The notes under the pieces are model-generated. The model searched no databases. It saw nothing but the letters and a program-made list of their open reading frames with translations, and had not been told where the DNA came from. From Ceratotherium simum simum (lineage: Eukaryota; Chordata; Mammalia; Perissodactyla; Rhinocerotidae), in assembly GCF_000283155.1 (NCBI RefSeq), contig NW_004454178.1:861888-925887 (forward strand): a stretch of 64,000 nucleotides of DNA, in the 5' to 3' direction. Positions 12,216-26,214 of the stretch are shown here, piece after piece. The position numbers and the translations under genes are program-made. Numbering within the stretch: position 1 is the stretch's first letter; each line of letters begins with the position of its first letter.

Positions 12216-15200
12216 ATCCTGAGGTTTTTAAAATCTCCCTTTAGAGAAGAATTCTAAACATTTCATAAAACCTTTTTTATTTATTGTAAGCAGATGAAAA
12301 TAATCAGTCAGGGAAGCAAGTCTTCCTGGGTTCGTTTTTGGATGCCTTTCTTTTGGTTAGGATTATGCACAGCCCTTATGTGTCTTGTTATATTTCTAGG
12401 AATTCTCTTCTCACAAAAGAGAAAAGAAAAAAAAAGATGAGAGAAAAACTTTACTAGTAATTTGGAAGAAATATATTGCTCTAATATCTTGAGAATATTT
12501 TCGTCAAAGAATATTTTTTCTAAAAATATGACATAGAGTTAAATTGATTATATTTCTTGTATACACCTGAGAAAAATACCCGCCGATGTATACCGAATAC
12601 CACCTTGCGGGTTGGCTTTGGGTTTGATTTTATTGCTATTGGGAGATGAGGAGACTGGGGAGCACCTAGCATTCATCACCCCTCCCTGAGTTACTGAGAT
12701 GAGCCGGCCCTTTCTCCTTCAGTGTGTCAAGCCTTTTTCTCTTCCTCTCATCCTCTCACGCATCACCGCTCCCTAGCACATTACATAAAGCATGTGCTCT
12801 GACTGCCAGGGGAGTCTGGATATTCATGTCAGGAGCAGATGAGCAGAACAACTGGTGCTACAGTGCAGACCTGGTCATTTAAGCTGATCTGACTTGGCAT
12901 CACTGGTCCTGAGGGGAAAAGGACACTGAACCTCTCGCTGCCTGCTCTCTCAGTGGCTCATCTCACAGAATGAGTCACCATTAAGCAACTCATAGAAAAA
13001 GCAGTTCAAAGCCAGCCAAGCTGATGAGCAAAGAAAGAGTGAAGTGTATGTTCTAGGCTCTCCTTGCAACTTCTAACAAATATGCACTTGCTAGGTGGTT
13101 ATCAGAACACAGGAATGAGAGGAAAATGTCTGCTTTTACAATCGATTTCAGCAATGCTCAAAACTTACAAAGACGTTAGGCAAAATAAATAATAAGGGGG
13201 GAATCTAGATTCAGAGAAAAATCATTTTTAGTAGAGATGAGTCAGCTTCAGGAGCCTGAAAATCAGACTCAATATTTTCAGTCCAAATTTCCTATTTGGA
13301 GACACAGGTCAAGGCAGTGCCAGGATACCAGCGCCTTTGATTCTTGCATAAGCAACTCTGGTACGAATGGCCAGTCCTCTGATTGAACTAAAAATCTTCT
13401 CTTTTGCAAAACAAGTGACATTTACCCAACCAATCTGTTGTGGCTTCATGAGACAAGGATGGAAAACCATTGTGAAAAGGCACATTCCCTATAGGCGAGA
13501 TCATCAGAAGCGATGAGCAAAGACCCAGAGCCGACATGGATTTCCTTCTCTCTAATGAACCTCTTGCTCTTCCAAACGCCCCCATATGGCATGTTTGTAT
13601 CTTGCCAATAGCAGTGATCTTATTGAACATTTTACTGAGGTTCCTTGTTACTTGTTTTAACCCCATCACTGGGTTGTGAGTGTTTTGAGGTGGAAGATGT
13701 GCTTCATTCGTCTTCATATTCCTTGTGGTGTATAATGTCATGCTTATTTTCTATAGCAGGTGCTAGTAAATATTTTCTTGAATTAATATGAAGAAGAGAG
13801 AGAGTTAGTGTCCATGTTTGGTTTTGAGAATGAAGATCACATAAACAAAATGAGGCTACAAAAGTTATACCACGGAGTGAGCAGTGCATTTGTGGGAAAG
13901 ATTGTGTTAGACAAGAATACTGAACATGAAGGGGCAAATCGAAGCACTGTGAGAGGAGGCTGCATGCAAAGTGAAGACAGAGCTATTGTCCAGAGCAGAG
14001 AGGAGTTAGGTGGGAACTCTGAAATAGTGTTGTGAAAGGACATAGCGGAGGACTTGACGTGGTCTGAAAATGAAAATGAATCTTTGGAGTGGAGAAAATA
14101 TATCTTCACTTATGAGAGCAGTAAGACAGCTGATTAGAAATATTGTCCTGATGATGAAAATTACTGAACTGGGAAGAATATGAGAAATCAGGATAAATGA
14201 CATTTCTGAGACATCTGTAATCTAACAGCTAAGAAACACATGGATATTGAACAACTTTTCTTGCTTATTCCTGCAAAACTGAGCGCGATGAAATAGTTGG
14301 CCTCAGTTGAAAAGGCCACTGAAGTATCCTGCAAACAGAACGCTAGGATGCGTGCCTTTGTTGATCCTCTGGCTGTAAGGCAAGGATTGCCTGGATGTTT
14401 TAGGTCAGAGCTCACAGAATTTTCATTTCTAACAAATGGACAGTCTGAATCTTAAAGCAAATGGATGTTCTGAGTCATTGACTTAATTATACTTCTTTAA
14501 AGGAATGTACCAGTATTGTCTTGGAGAGATGTCATGTATCTTATTTTTGAAGGTCAATCTGAATAAAATATCACTAATGCCCTTTTTTCTCTACTTCATC
14601 TTTGAATCTATAAAATAATTTGTAAATGATAAGTCCATAGGTAATAAACAACATTTTACTGTTGAGTAATAGGAATATTTATTCATTCACTTTAGGCAAA
14701 ATGTTTTGATTTCAATTAGATGTACTTCTCTAGTTTCATTATTTTATAAAAATGATGAAAGCTTCTTATAATCCATAATTTTCTTTTTTGACATATTAAA
14801 ATGAAAGATGCTCCCATTTACATTTTCCAGTTCTAATCATTAAGTATTTCAATGTTTAAAGGACGTTCTTCTTCTTCAAGGAAGAAAATAATAATAATAT
14901 TAATATTAATAATCTACTATTACTTTTATAAGCAATTTAAAAAATTAATCAGTTCACTAGATACTTTTTCTCATTGCTGCGTTTTGCATATTGGTATCCT
15001 TTATCTTAAAGCCCATGTGCATTTTTGTCTTTCTTGAAAAATCGGCTATTTGTTGTTTTTCTTATCAATTTAAAAAATAGAGATTTGTCACTAACGCATT
15101 GAAAAGGTTGCAATAAACCTGCTTTCCTTAGGGCTTTACCAGAACACAGATGCTGACATAGGGAAAACTACTTTTTCTCAAAAAATTTGCATTAATTTGG

Positions 15201-18200
15201 CCTAGGTGACAAAGCATGTAAGATTTTTCCTCCAGGCCATTTCTCACTCAGTTCTTTTACCATAAGAAAAGAAACGAAGAACTGAGTTGGAAGCAAGTGC
15301 AGATGCCACTTTCAAAAGTCACGTTTTAGAAGGGGAAGTTCATTTAGTTGGAATAACAATGGTCACTTGCCCTCATGGAAATATCTGCTCTCCTGCCTAA
15401 GAAAAATATGGTGCTTGAAATGCTCTGTGGACCACGTTGAACTTGCACATGTGATCTGAATGCAGCGTTGGAAACGTTGCTCAAGAACTTGGCTATTTTG
15501 GTGACACCGGTTTCCTGTTGAATTGAAGCTACCCTTGCTGATAATCTAACATCTTAGGACTACAATCACCAGCTAAGGTTGAATTTAATTTTTTTTAATG
15601 TGAAGGAATAAAAACTTCCCAAATTATGTTTAACTTTTTAAGTAAATTTTAAAAACGATGAGCATTTCTTCAGTTCTAATTAGAAATACTGGAGTCACCT
15701 GTGCCCCAAATCATGGTAAGTTTCAACCCTTCCTTATGTTTTCTGATGCAACTGATGTGAAAAAACTATATAAATACAAAGTGTTTTTCTTCACCAGGTC
15801 TGTAGATAAATGAAAATTTCCAAATATGCTTTTTAGAAAACATTTTGGACAAGCTATTTGATTAAAATGTTGAGGTGGTTCTTTTATTTTGCTCTATAAA
15901 ATTTTAAATATGATGCTTTAATTAATGTGACTGCATTAAAACCATACTTCTTTTCCTATAGCTTCTGGTCACCTTCTTGTTACCATCAGACCAAGTCCTT
16001 CCTGCCTTTATGTTTCGTGTTGCATTTAGGAATTATCGAAGAAAAAAAGGCCAGAAACCACAAAGTTCCTTAGTCTCATGAGAGTTTTCACTTTCACAGC
16101 AAACTTCTCTTTGGGAAAACAGACCCAAACTATAAATTCATGTAAAACATTTTTGAGGTGTGGAGGATCTCTGTAAAAGTTGAGAAGGAGGGATTGATAA
16201 ACTAGTAAGGGGAATGAAAATAAATCAGAAAAACCCAGCTATTTTCAGGCGTATTGTTAGAGCCAAGAATTGGTCAACCTCTTCGTGATCAGGGGTTCCA
16301 TATATAAAATATTGAAATTGCAATTTCGCTTTGAAAAAAAAAAGCTACAAGTCTGTTAGAAAGTTTCCTTATATGTCAGGAAGAAAATAATATTCCTTTT
16401 CATATATTTTCACGGTAAATTGAATTTTCATTGCGATATTTTACTAAGCAAATTTCAAGGCCTTTTTATGCTACCTGATTTTCCATATCATCAAGAAGCC
16501 TCTTATATCTCTTCCACAGAATTGTGTTTTTCATACCAAATGAAGCTCTGTGTTTATAGACATAGTATATAGCATATGGTCCCAGCATCGTCTGCCTATC
16601 TGGGACCAGCCCTAAGCAAAATTATGAAGTAAGTAGCACTTGTCTTGAGTGTCTTTCGGTTTGCTTCTTGAATCCCATTTCTTCATTTTCTTCAGGTTCT
16701 CAACACTCACCTGCAAAGACCTCATGTGCCCAGGGTCCCACCCTCAACTCCACTGCAGAGCCCAGTCGCCTTGCCCCCTGTCAGCCCACCTACTAGATAG
16801 CATCCTGTTTTTATATTTTTCTCAACTCTCCTGCTCCATGAAAACCGATCTACCCTTCTTGCTCTGCCTGCTCCTACAATAGAACAGAGCTGTTACCATA
16901 ATGAGTTACAGTTTTATGTTTTCTCGATATCATTTGCATTCTGATATGAAGCTTCAATGTCCTCAAATACAGAGTGAATACTTAATACTTGGCAGTTTGA
17001 AGTAGGATGTAGATGGCACACACATATCTGAGTATTTCTAGAGGTCTGCTTGGTAACAATGAGACCCAGTACACAGAGAAGAGATACAGATTGACATACG
17101 TAAGCAACATTGAAGCAGAATCATCAGTGTAAAATTTTATTTCCACAGATCTCTAAGGAGTATTTTCTAAAGTAGGATTTGTATGTTATTTGCAAATTTC
17201 TGAAGATAATTTTGAAGTTAGTCATTCTTGTTCATCTTACATAATGAACCTTTTGTATCTCTTGATTGGAGAGAAATTCATTTAATAATATTTTCCATGG
17301 GGTGCATTAATCAATGCAGAACACAAAAGAAGTCATCTTTATTCTGGAATAATTTTTGGCATGAAAAAATTTTAACACTCTATTAAAGTCTTTGTTTTTT
17401 ACTGTCATAATAGCACCCAAGTACAAATATAACATTGGACTTGACACTTATTTTCTTAGTTTAAAAAAGATGATCTTGCAGTCTCTTGATTTTGCTACTC
17501 AGAGGTCCTAGTAATAAGTCTTTAATTATCATCAATTTTACTTGTTTGGAATTTTTCCAAAGAAGGTATTCTTATATTGTGTTGTGGCTAAGCTTTTATT
17601 TAACAAAAATGATTAAAGAATAATAGAAAGATGGCTCAAAATTATATCTTTCTTCCCAATTTTCATTTTGTTTTTCACCATAGCATTTTAGTTTTCAGAA
17701 TTTCATAATGTAATTAATTCCATTGTACCTTTCCCTATAGCATCATTGAAACATTACTCTCTTATTATATATATTCAGTTATAATCTGAGAATTATAAAG
17801 AATTACCATGTGCACTTATTAGTTACTTAAAGTCTGCCGAGTCCTTTCAGGACTGATATAAAGAAAATATTTGCAGACAATATTTTATATAGCTACAATG
17901 ACAAAAATAAAATAGGCAGTCATGGAAGATGGATAGTCACTTATTTCAAGCATTTATAGTTCCTGAGAGAATTGCTAAGAAGAAAGCACATAAAGCTGAT
18001 GTTGTATTTGCACATTCATTCTTAGAAATGTGTTAGGACTGGTGGTTTAAGCAAAATATAATTACACAGAAGTCATGTTGGTCTCTCTATGTGCTGATTG
18101 AACGTACCCTACGATGTATTGTGAACAAACCAATTTTCCCATCACTAGTTCCTAAATTCCGTATGCTCTGAGGTCACAAGGCCTCCAAAGATTTTCTCAA

Positions 18201-18589
18201 GTTATCATGCTGTGGATGAGATAGAAGGAGGAACAAAAGGTAGCTAAGCTGGTGATTTTTTACCATTTTATTGTAGCAAACAGTTTCTCCTAGAAGAAAT
18301 AGCCATGTGTATAGAGGTAACTAGTAAAGAATATTCCTAGTATACGGAGAACTTGTATTTTAAAAGTTCACTCCAAAGACTTCTTTTGGAACCTAAAATA
18401 TTTTTCCATTTTTCATCATGTGCTCTGTCTCAGGCATTCCTAGGTTTTGCAACTATAGAAGCATTGATTTCCCAGTATGAAATCCTAGCCTTGCTCCTGG
18501 TGCCCAAGTCCTTTGAGGTACCTAAACACAGATGAACCTTTAAAAACATGGAGAGCCCCTTATGTGTGTGAGTGCTGGCACATGCATAC

Positions 18590-18623
<34 letters not shown>
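18590..18623. repeat. (CA)n microsatellite
   Basis: About 17 uninterrupted CA units. Likely length-polymorphic. It creates cysteine-valine and histidine-threonine strings in overlapping frames that are not genes. Confidence 0.98.
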
Positions 18624-18624
<1 letters not shown>

Positions 18625-19840
18625 CTGCTTATCTGCATACATATCACTACATTTTGTATTTTGTTTATCCCAGAGTTACTATTTCTAAGGGTGAATTTAT
18701 TCAAGCTCTCTTAGTTTTACTGATATTTCATCTTCCCATTAATGTTATTAATAATGTCTCACGCTGCATTCCTTTGACACTGTGAAGTGTTCAAGACCAG
18801 GCAGAAGATAATCCAATTTCTCACAAGTCTACAAGGAGTAGTACAATTGTAATGGTTTTGGCAAGATGCAGACCTGAGCATTTCAAAGCTCTAAAAGCAT
18901 TATCAATTCCCCCAGTGCCTTACTGATTGTATTCAATTTATTAATATTAAAGCGATCTTAAAATTTTAGGGGGGGGCAAAATCCCCAAGAAATTTCTCTT
19001 TCTCAAATTCATTTAAGATCAATAAAATATTACAACCTGACAATTAGTAAATGTTGAATATATGGGCCACAAGCAGAAATATACGTATGCGCACATTACT
19101 ACATTGGAAACCCCCAACACCACCAGTAGCAAAAACCTTTAGCTAGAATATGATAAGTATAAAGCTAGATCGTATTCACTTATGATATTTCTTCTGCTTA
19201 AATGTGTTTTTTCTATTTCCAGCTGGACTCTTAAAATTAGAAACAAAATTTCCCGGTAGGTGCTATTTATGATCTGTGCTTGCCTTTCTAATTACTTTTG
19301 ACTCCATAATATACAGTACTTAACCTGTGGTATCCTTCTGCTGATAACCATCTTAATTTACTACACTTTCTCCCTTTACTAAATTTAAATGCTAGGTCGA
19401 TTTTGTTCAAGTCTAAAAGCTTCATTTGAATAGGTTAAGTCGTCAGTCTAAACAAATTGTGGATTTGAGCACATAGGTTGAGGTAGGAAAAGGAGTGAGA
19501 GAAATTCTCCTGTAATCCTACACTGTACTACCAGTCCTAGCCCAACCAGGTTGCAAATGCATTTCGGAAGAGGACCATGTGGATGACTTTGGCTGGTTCA
19601 GCCAAGATCTGTGGCCATTACTAGAAAATCTTAAAAAACAAGAACATGTCCTTCAGTGTGATCCCCACTTTGACGCACAATGTAAATGTAGGAACATCTT
19701 TAGGAAGATGTCTTACTGTTCTTTTTATCCCCCATGATGACTAAACGTGTTTCATGGTCTTTAGCGGGTGCGATATTAAGATCTCTTAAATTTAAGTACC
19801 CATCAGAACCGAATTTGGTGAAATCATGATTCCACATCCT

Positions 19841-19908
19841 AAATGCGTTTATCTCCATAAACTAACTTTACCACAAATGCATTTTTCTCCATAAAGTAAA
19901 TTTATCCT
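19841..19908 (+). repeat. Small imperfect tandem duplication (about 33 nt x 2)
   Basis: AAATGCGTTTATCTCCATAA at 19841 is repeated imperfectly as AAATGCATTTTTCTCCATAA from about 19876, each followed by a related CT/GTAA..TTTA stretch. A local duplication in the intron. Confidence 0.6.
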
Positions 19909-20319
19909 TGTTTTAATCAGTACATCTTTAGAAGAAATCTTTGGAAGAAAAAGTTGGTAGGCAAAGATCTACAGCTGCAGCCTTGGCCAGGGTGACCCTT
20001 CGAGATCAGTCGGAGTCTGACTAAGGATGGCTATGCCAACACAGGCCTCTTTAATTAATGCTGCTAAGGTGCCAGGGAAACAAACAAACAAAAAACCCAA
20101 CAATCCACTCTTTTAATTTCCTTCATCACCAGTTGATTACAGGAAATCGTTTCAGAGAGACCATTTACTCTCCAAATTCAGCAAGGAGTAGAAGCAAGGA
20201 ACTTTTCTTCTTTCCCTGTTTTTATGAATTTACCCAGGGTATTTGTTTAGCAGAGTCCTTCCAACTGCACAGTGGTTTCCTTGTTGACTGCTTTCCATCA
20301 GCAGCAGCAATTAGCATCG

Positions 20320-20333
20320 GTTTCCTAGGCAAC
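20320..20333. promoter_or_regulatory. Perfect RFX X-box palindrome
   Basis: GTTTCCTAGGCAAC matches GTTNCC-NN-GGNAAC at every fixed position. It is in non-repetitive sequence preceded by a CAATTAG homeodomain-type word and several CAGCAG steps, suggesting an intronic regulatory element. No direct proof is in the sequence. Confidence 0.45.
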
Positions 20334-21149
20334 CATTTTGTACCCTACTGAGAAAAACCTTTTCTTGACAGGAGCGTTCTGTCTAAAGTGGTTTTATTTT
20401 CCTTCTTTCACAAGTGTAAGGTAGGTTTACTTGTCATTTCTTTTAAAACAGCATTATTATGCCAGTTATTCTTAAAAGCAGAAACATTTACTGCCTTTTG
20501 TATTCCATATGGCTGAATTTATTGTCAGTGTCTCTTACTTCTCTCTTAACAACCTGGAAGAAATCAACAAAAATATGTTCTCAGGCATATGCCAACTTGC
20601 TTGGATTTTTCACTCACAGTCTCATTGTTGCGCCTATGAATGTTCAAGTAATCACAGCTGGTCCTGATGAAAACCTAAGGGGTACACATTCAAATCAAAC
20701 CTCTGTGTATACCCACAATGTCATCCATTGCTCAGAAGTAAGTTAGAATTTTCAGAGCACTGAGCAAGTTTCAACTCCGTTGTTTTTGTTATAAATCAAC
20801 CAAGCAGTAGTGATAGATTAATATAACAAAATAGCTAAACTAATAATATGTGCTAAAAACTGGGCCTGAGACTGTCCTATAAATTTTAATGTGATAAAAT
20901 CCTGTGACGAGAAGAGCACAGCAGTGGTATAGCATGAATCAGCATCATGGAAAAAAAGAGCTTCAACAGTTATAAATGCTGAATCGCATGGCACAATAAT
21001 AGAGGAAAATTTATTTTGTCATTTTAGTTTAAATAATCAGTGGCATGAGCCTAGTATGTTGTCTGTTAGGCAGTGACAACATTCAGGCAAGGAAGTAGCT
21101 GCTGTGAAAAATGACAACATCATCTCAATTGTACAAAAAGATCTTTACC

Positions 21150-21596
21150 TACATTTTATCCATCAAATAATGATCATAGATGATAACAAGTCAGCAAGAC
21201 TGACTAAAACAGTGGTATGTAATTTAAATAAGGACTTGATATATATATTGTTTCATTTAATTGTCACAGCACACCAAAAGATGAATACCACCTCTACTCC
21301 CTTTACAGATGGAGAATCTGAGGGTTAGGGAGATTGTTGCTTACTTGTGGCTAGTAAGAGATAAAGGCAGAATTTGATTCCAGGTTTTCTGACACCAGGA
21401 CCTACTATTACGTAAAATATTTGTACTACACTGATATAAACCAAAGTGATATACAAATGGAACAGTAAGTTGCCTTCATGCGTTATTTTGCGTTTTTTCA
21501 TCTGGAAAATATGTTATTGTGTGAATTCAATAATGTTGATGAATAATTGATCAAAATTGATAAATTTCCTCAATAATATTGATTGAGGAAATAAAA
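21150..21596 (+). repeat. Copy 1 of a 447-bp direct duplication
   Basis: This segment, beginning TACATTTTATCCATCAAATA and ending after CAATAATATTGATTGAGG, recurs at 25768-26214 in the same orientation with about nine of ten bases identical by eye and a few short indels. It contains a MIR-like core (AATTGTCACAGCACACCAAA through GCTAGTAAGAGATAAAGGCA). The similarity extends well beyond the MIR on both sides, so it is a duplication of a MAP2 intron segment rather than two MIR insertions. Confidence 0.9.
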
Positions 21597-24500
21597 GTGT
21601 CTGGTGTATCAACTTGTTTAATAACCTTGTATCACAGTATGAGGTTTATTCATTACTTAGGTGAAATGTAAGTAGCTTAGCATGATATTTTGGGGTGTTA
21701 TCAAGTAGGTTTCTGTGGATTAGAGCAGGTCTCAATTAGTTTCTTATACCTATTTACCTCCTGTATATGTTTCCACCAATTTCCCCAGTACCAAAAAAAT
21801 GTGTGTTATTTCTTTTCAGAATTCAGTGCATCTACCAGGGACTGCTTTGATACTCTTTTCTGAATACTGACCCCCTTCTCTGTTGCCCAGAATAAGTGTT
21901 CAAGACAGACTTCACTTTTTACCTTTAAGTGTTTACCTGTATAGTGATAATCTGTTACCACCAATAGCTCTGTTACCTGGGTTGTATCTTTAAACCTTTT
22001 ATTTTGTGTCAGTCTATAGTCAGTAACATTTTTTAAAGGTTATGAGATGAATTTGTTTTAAAGAAGTTGCTTTTAATGTTTTCTTTCCAGCTTATTTACA
22101 GGCAGATCCACTTATCAGATTAGTTCCAAGTTGTCATTCATTTTGCTTCAGCATGGCGTGACTTTAGAGCTGTATCATGAGATATTTTTGAATTACTGCT
22201 AGTGACAGTCTCATTACCATAATGACACTGCTGATAAAATAATAACAAGTTAACTTTTAAATAGTGGTTCTCAGTGCAATGTGACAACTGCTGTTAGTTG
22301 GTTACGTTGAGAACCTGACATTAACAAAAGAGGGAATAAAATACATATCACACACCTTAACTAAGACAGTTTTTAAGATAAACTAAAAATGTCCACTTCC
22401 GGAAAACTTTAGATGTTAAAAGAAAGATAATTGAGCCTTTCAAAGTTTCAGATAATAGTAAGAAGTGTCATGTTGTCAGCTGTAAAAATTGTTGTTACCT
22501 TCAGTTATGTGTAATGAATAATAATTTCCCAATTTATGTGTAATCTAGATTCATCTTTAACCTTATGAACAACTAAGTCCTATTCATAATTTTACACATG
22601 TAATGTTTGGAAAAAAATTTAAAAATTAGAAAGTAGGAAAGGGCATAAGGAGGTAGAAGATTAAGCAATGAAAATGAAAATGTAGTTGAATCTCTTACCC
22701 CAAAAGGAATTATTCATGTGGCTAATTGTCCTCGGAAGTAGACAGGGGTTATCATGCCTTTTGGAGCACTGTCTAGAAGACAGTTCTGAATCGGGACTTA
22801 CTGGTGGGAATCCAGAGCAGATGGTAGCCCAGGACCTGCACAGCCAGGGAGGTGGATATGAAGCTGGGTAAGAAATAGCAGGGGCAGTATTTGCTTCCCT
22901 CTCGCTTTGTCTAGTAAAAAAAACAAAAAATAAACGCTGCCCCTGGCACCAATGTATGTGATGGTGGATTAAGTCTATTATCCAGTGCTCGTGATGATAG
23001 CCTAGTTGGGCTGGACCCTTGTGCACATCGCTGTTGCTCCTTCTTTACAGTAGAAATACTCAGGTGGAGGACCCAGAAGAGAGTATGACTAGGGAAAACA
23101 AAGACACCTTGGTGAAGAACTATTTGAATGTCTTCTTTTTATTTGAGTTTCTGGTGTGCCGGACCTGTTATTTAATTATATAATTGAGTCCACACAACAG
23201 CCTGTAAGACAGGTACTATTATTATTTTCATTTTATGGGTGAAGCATGGAAGCACAATCAGTTTGAGTAAATTTATGGGATGAAATAACTAGAGAGTAGC
23301 AATGCTGGCATTTGTACCCTCATTCTCTGAATTAAAGTCTGTGCGACTCGCTCTAATGTACACTAAGAAAGACAGTAATCCCCTAGATAGACAGAAAGAG
23401 ATGATGGATGGTTGGATGGATGGGTGGATGAATGAAGGGAGGCATTTAATAGATACTGTATTTGTAGAATGAATGAAGAAATTATATATAATCACACACA
23501 CATTATCACTCCCATGTTTTCATTTTTATAGGTCTGATTTTGGGACTTTCTTTGTCTTCTGTGTTTGTTTGGCACGTTTACGTTAATCTTCCCTAAACTT
23601 TACCCATACCCTGAGTGCATTTGCTCCTGTCCCAGAAGCCAGGCTCTCAGGGCGAGGCTCACCCAGGAGATCTACTGATTAGGTCTCTGCTGGGAGAAAG
23701 CCATCTCTCCTTGGGGGAAGCTGCCATCTCTACGCTGATGACAGCCCTTGCTTCCCCAGAACAATCTTATGCTGTTTTCCTAAGTTCACTGAGCAATTAA
23801 TATTAGAAAATGTGTTATTTCCTGTTTGAAAAGTTTTAACAATATTATTCTTCCAAAAAAATTGAAGATAATATATCATTAACTTGGCTCCCACATAGCC
23901 TGTTGGATTATTCTAAAATAGCATTTCTTAAAATATGTTAAATTCTTTTAAAGAAAAAAAATGATCAATTCTTCCAAGATTGAGTTAAATTATTTTCTTA
24001 CAAATTTTGCTTAAATATATTCAAATATAAAATTAGCTTATTCATAAGCTCTTATTCAGCTATGAAACTCAAACGCATGTAAGTTAATTTTCTCTGAAAC
24101 AACAAAATCAATAAAATTCAAATGTTGTACTACTTCCCATCTAAAATAAATGATATTGTTTTGCTGAAACTAAGTTATTGCTCACAAGAAATGTGGTAGC
24201 GGCTGATACAGTGCATTTTATTTAGATCAGACATGTCAGTACTGACTGGAGACAAGCAGTGATTCAGTTTTCCTTCACTTGTCTCTATTTAGAATGTTTT
24301 GGAAGTCTGTCTGTATGGTGCACCACAGTGCCATTTGGGCTACACCTTGTGTGAATGCATCCTTTATTGTATTAAGTTCACCTCTGTTCTCTTCTCATTA
24401 GCCCACAACATATAAAATAATTCTCCACGGTGTCAAAATTATTCTAAATGCAATCCCAAACAAAAAGACTGAAATGATATAGTATAGCTCAGTTGTAATT

Positions 24501-25316
24501 TGTTCACATAAGCCAATAGATACTTATATTATTTTTATTGGGTTATTTTCCCAATTCAAATAAACTTAATTCATGTTAGGTACTCTCAGACCCTGGAAAA
24601 TTCATCAATAGGTACACAAGAATCTGGGAGATATTGTTCTAAAATGCATCAGAAAGTTACAGAAGAATACAGTAAATATATAAATTGGGGGGTTTTAAGT
24701 TAGTAAATATAGTAACAAGCATAGATTATTTCTGAATTTGTATAAATATCATGAACAAGACCTTTCATGTTAATTTTTCATCCTTTGAAAACATTGTGTT
24801 AAGCATCCAGTCTGGGTAAAGATCAATGAGTGAAGCTTTGAGAATTGCAACAAAGACAGAAGAGTTCTTGACTTTGGGAATTTTACATAGTAGGGGAGAT
24901 AAGGCATGTGTACCAGCACAGTTCCACGCAAAATGTACTAACTGCCATAGGGAAATACTAAATTTTGCGTAAGTGCCAACAGGGAGATGCAAGAATGATC
25001 CAGAAGACACTTGGTTCTGCATGTGTCCCAATTTCTGCAGTGCTGGCTCCTCTCCATTACACACAAGTTTCCAGAAAATAATTTGTTAGCTACAAGTACT
25101 AAAAATCACTCTGTTGATTTTTAAATGTCTAAATTTCATTGAAAACTAGTATATACAAGTGGCAATTCTCAAAACCTAAAATATTTCCTTTTGTAATTTA
25201 AACTAAATTGAGAGTGCAAAGTGTATTGTGTAAAAACTTGCTTTATGAAAATTACTTGGCATATAAATATATGAAACAGATTTACTGGAGCCTTGCTTAG
25301 AAATGACAACTTTTTC

Positions 25317-25738
25317 AGAAATAATTTTTTTTTCTTTTGGTGAGAAAGATTCACCCTGAGTTAACATCTGTTGCCAGTCTTCCTCCATTTTGTATGTGGG
25401 CCACCACCACAGCATGGCTGATGAGTGGAGGAGGTCCACGCCCGAGATCCAAACTGGCAAACCTGGGCCGCTGAAGCAGAGTGCAGGAAGTTTGACCACT
25501 GGCCATGGGGCTGGACCCTGAGAAACAATTTTTTTTTTTTTTTTTTTTTTTTTGCTGAGGAAGATTGTCCCTGAGCCAACATCTGTGCCCGTCTTCCTCC
25601 ATTTTGTTATGTGGGAGCCGCCACAGCACGCGTAGGTCCGCGCCTGAGATCCGAACCTGCAAACTCAGGGCTGCTGAAGAGGAGCATGTGAACTTAACCC
25701 CTACGTCACTGGGCCAGCCCTCCCTGAGAAATAATTTT
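25317..25738 (-). mobile_element. Tandem pair of ERE SINEs
   Basis: Two minus-oriented tRNA-derived SINEs lie head to tail. The first covers about 25329-25515 (body GGTGAGAAAGATTCACCCTG, ending CATGGGGCTGGACCC). The second covers about 25530-25722, with a T26 run, GCTGAGGAAGATTGTCCCTG and an end CACTGGGCCAGCCC. Both lack most of the central region of the longer copies elsewhere. The sequence (T/C)(G)AGAAA(T/C)AATTTT occurs three times, before, between and after them (near 25317, 25520 and 25725). This is a shared target-site duplication, so the second copy inserted into the duplicated target of the first. This family marks the host as a perissodactyl. Confidence 0.9.
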
Positions 25739-25767
25739 AAGTAGATTATCAGTATTTGCTCTTGTAT

Positions 25768-26214
25768 TACATTTTATCCATCAAATAATGATCATAGACT
25801 TAGATGATAAGACAGCAAGACTGACTAAAACAGTGGTATGTAATTTAAATAAGCGCTTGATATGTATATTATTTCATTTAATTGTCACAGCACACCAAAA
25901 GATGAATACCACCTCTACTCCCTTTACAGGTGGGGAATCTGAGGGTTAGAGAGATTGTCACTTCCTTGTGGCTAGTAAGAGATAAAGGCAGAATTTGATT
26001 CCAGGTTTTCTGACACCAGAACCTACTATTACATAAAATATTTGTACTACACTGATATAAACCAAAGTGATATGCAAAGGGACAGTACTTGCCTTTATCC
26101 ATTATTTTACCAGTTTTTTCATCCAGAAAATGTGGTATTGTGTAGATTCAATAATATTGGTCAATAATTGATCAAAATTGATCAGTTTCATCAATAATAT
26201 TGATAAATAAAAAA
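25768..26214 (+). repeat. Copy 2 of the 447-bp direct duplication
   Basis: Same orientation and content as 21150-21596, starting at the shared word TACATTTTATCCATC. It begins about 30 bp after the tandem ERE pair. Differences from copy 1 are scattered substitutions and small indels (for example an added CTT near 25798), so the duplication is old but not ancient. Confidence 0.9.

Noticed and set aside
16660..16880. Possible cryptic exon after TTCATTTTCTTCAG at about 16696
   Set aside because: Good acceptor but no plausible donor within a normal exon length and no MAP2-frame continuity.
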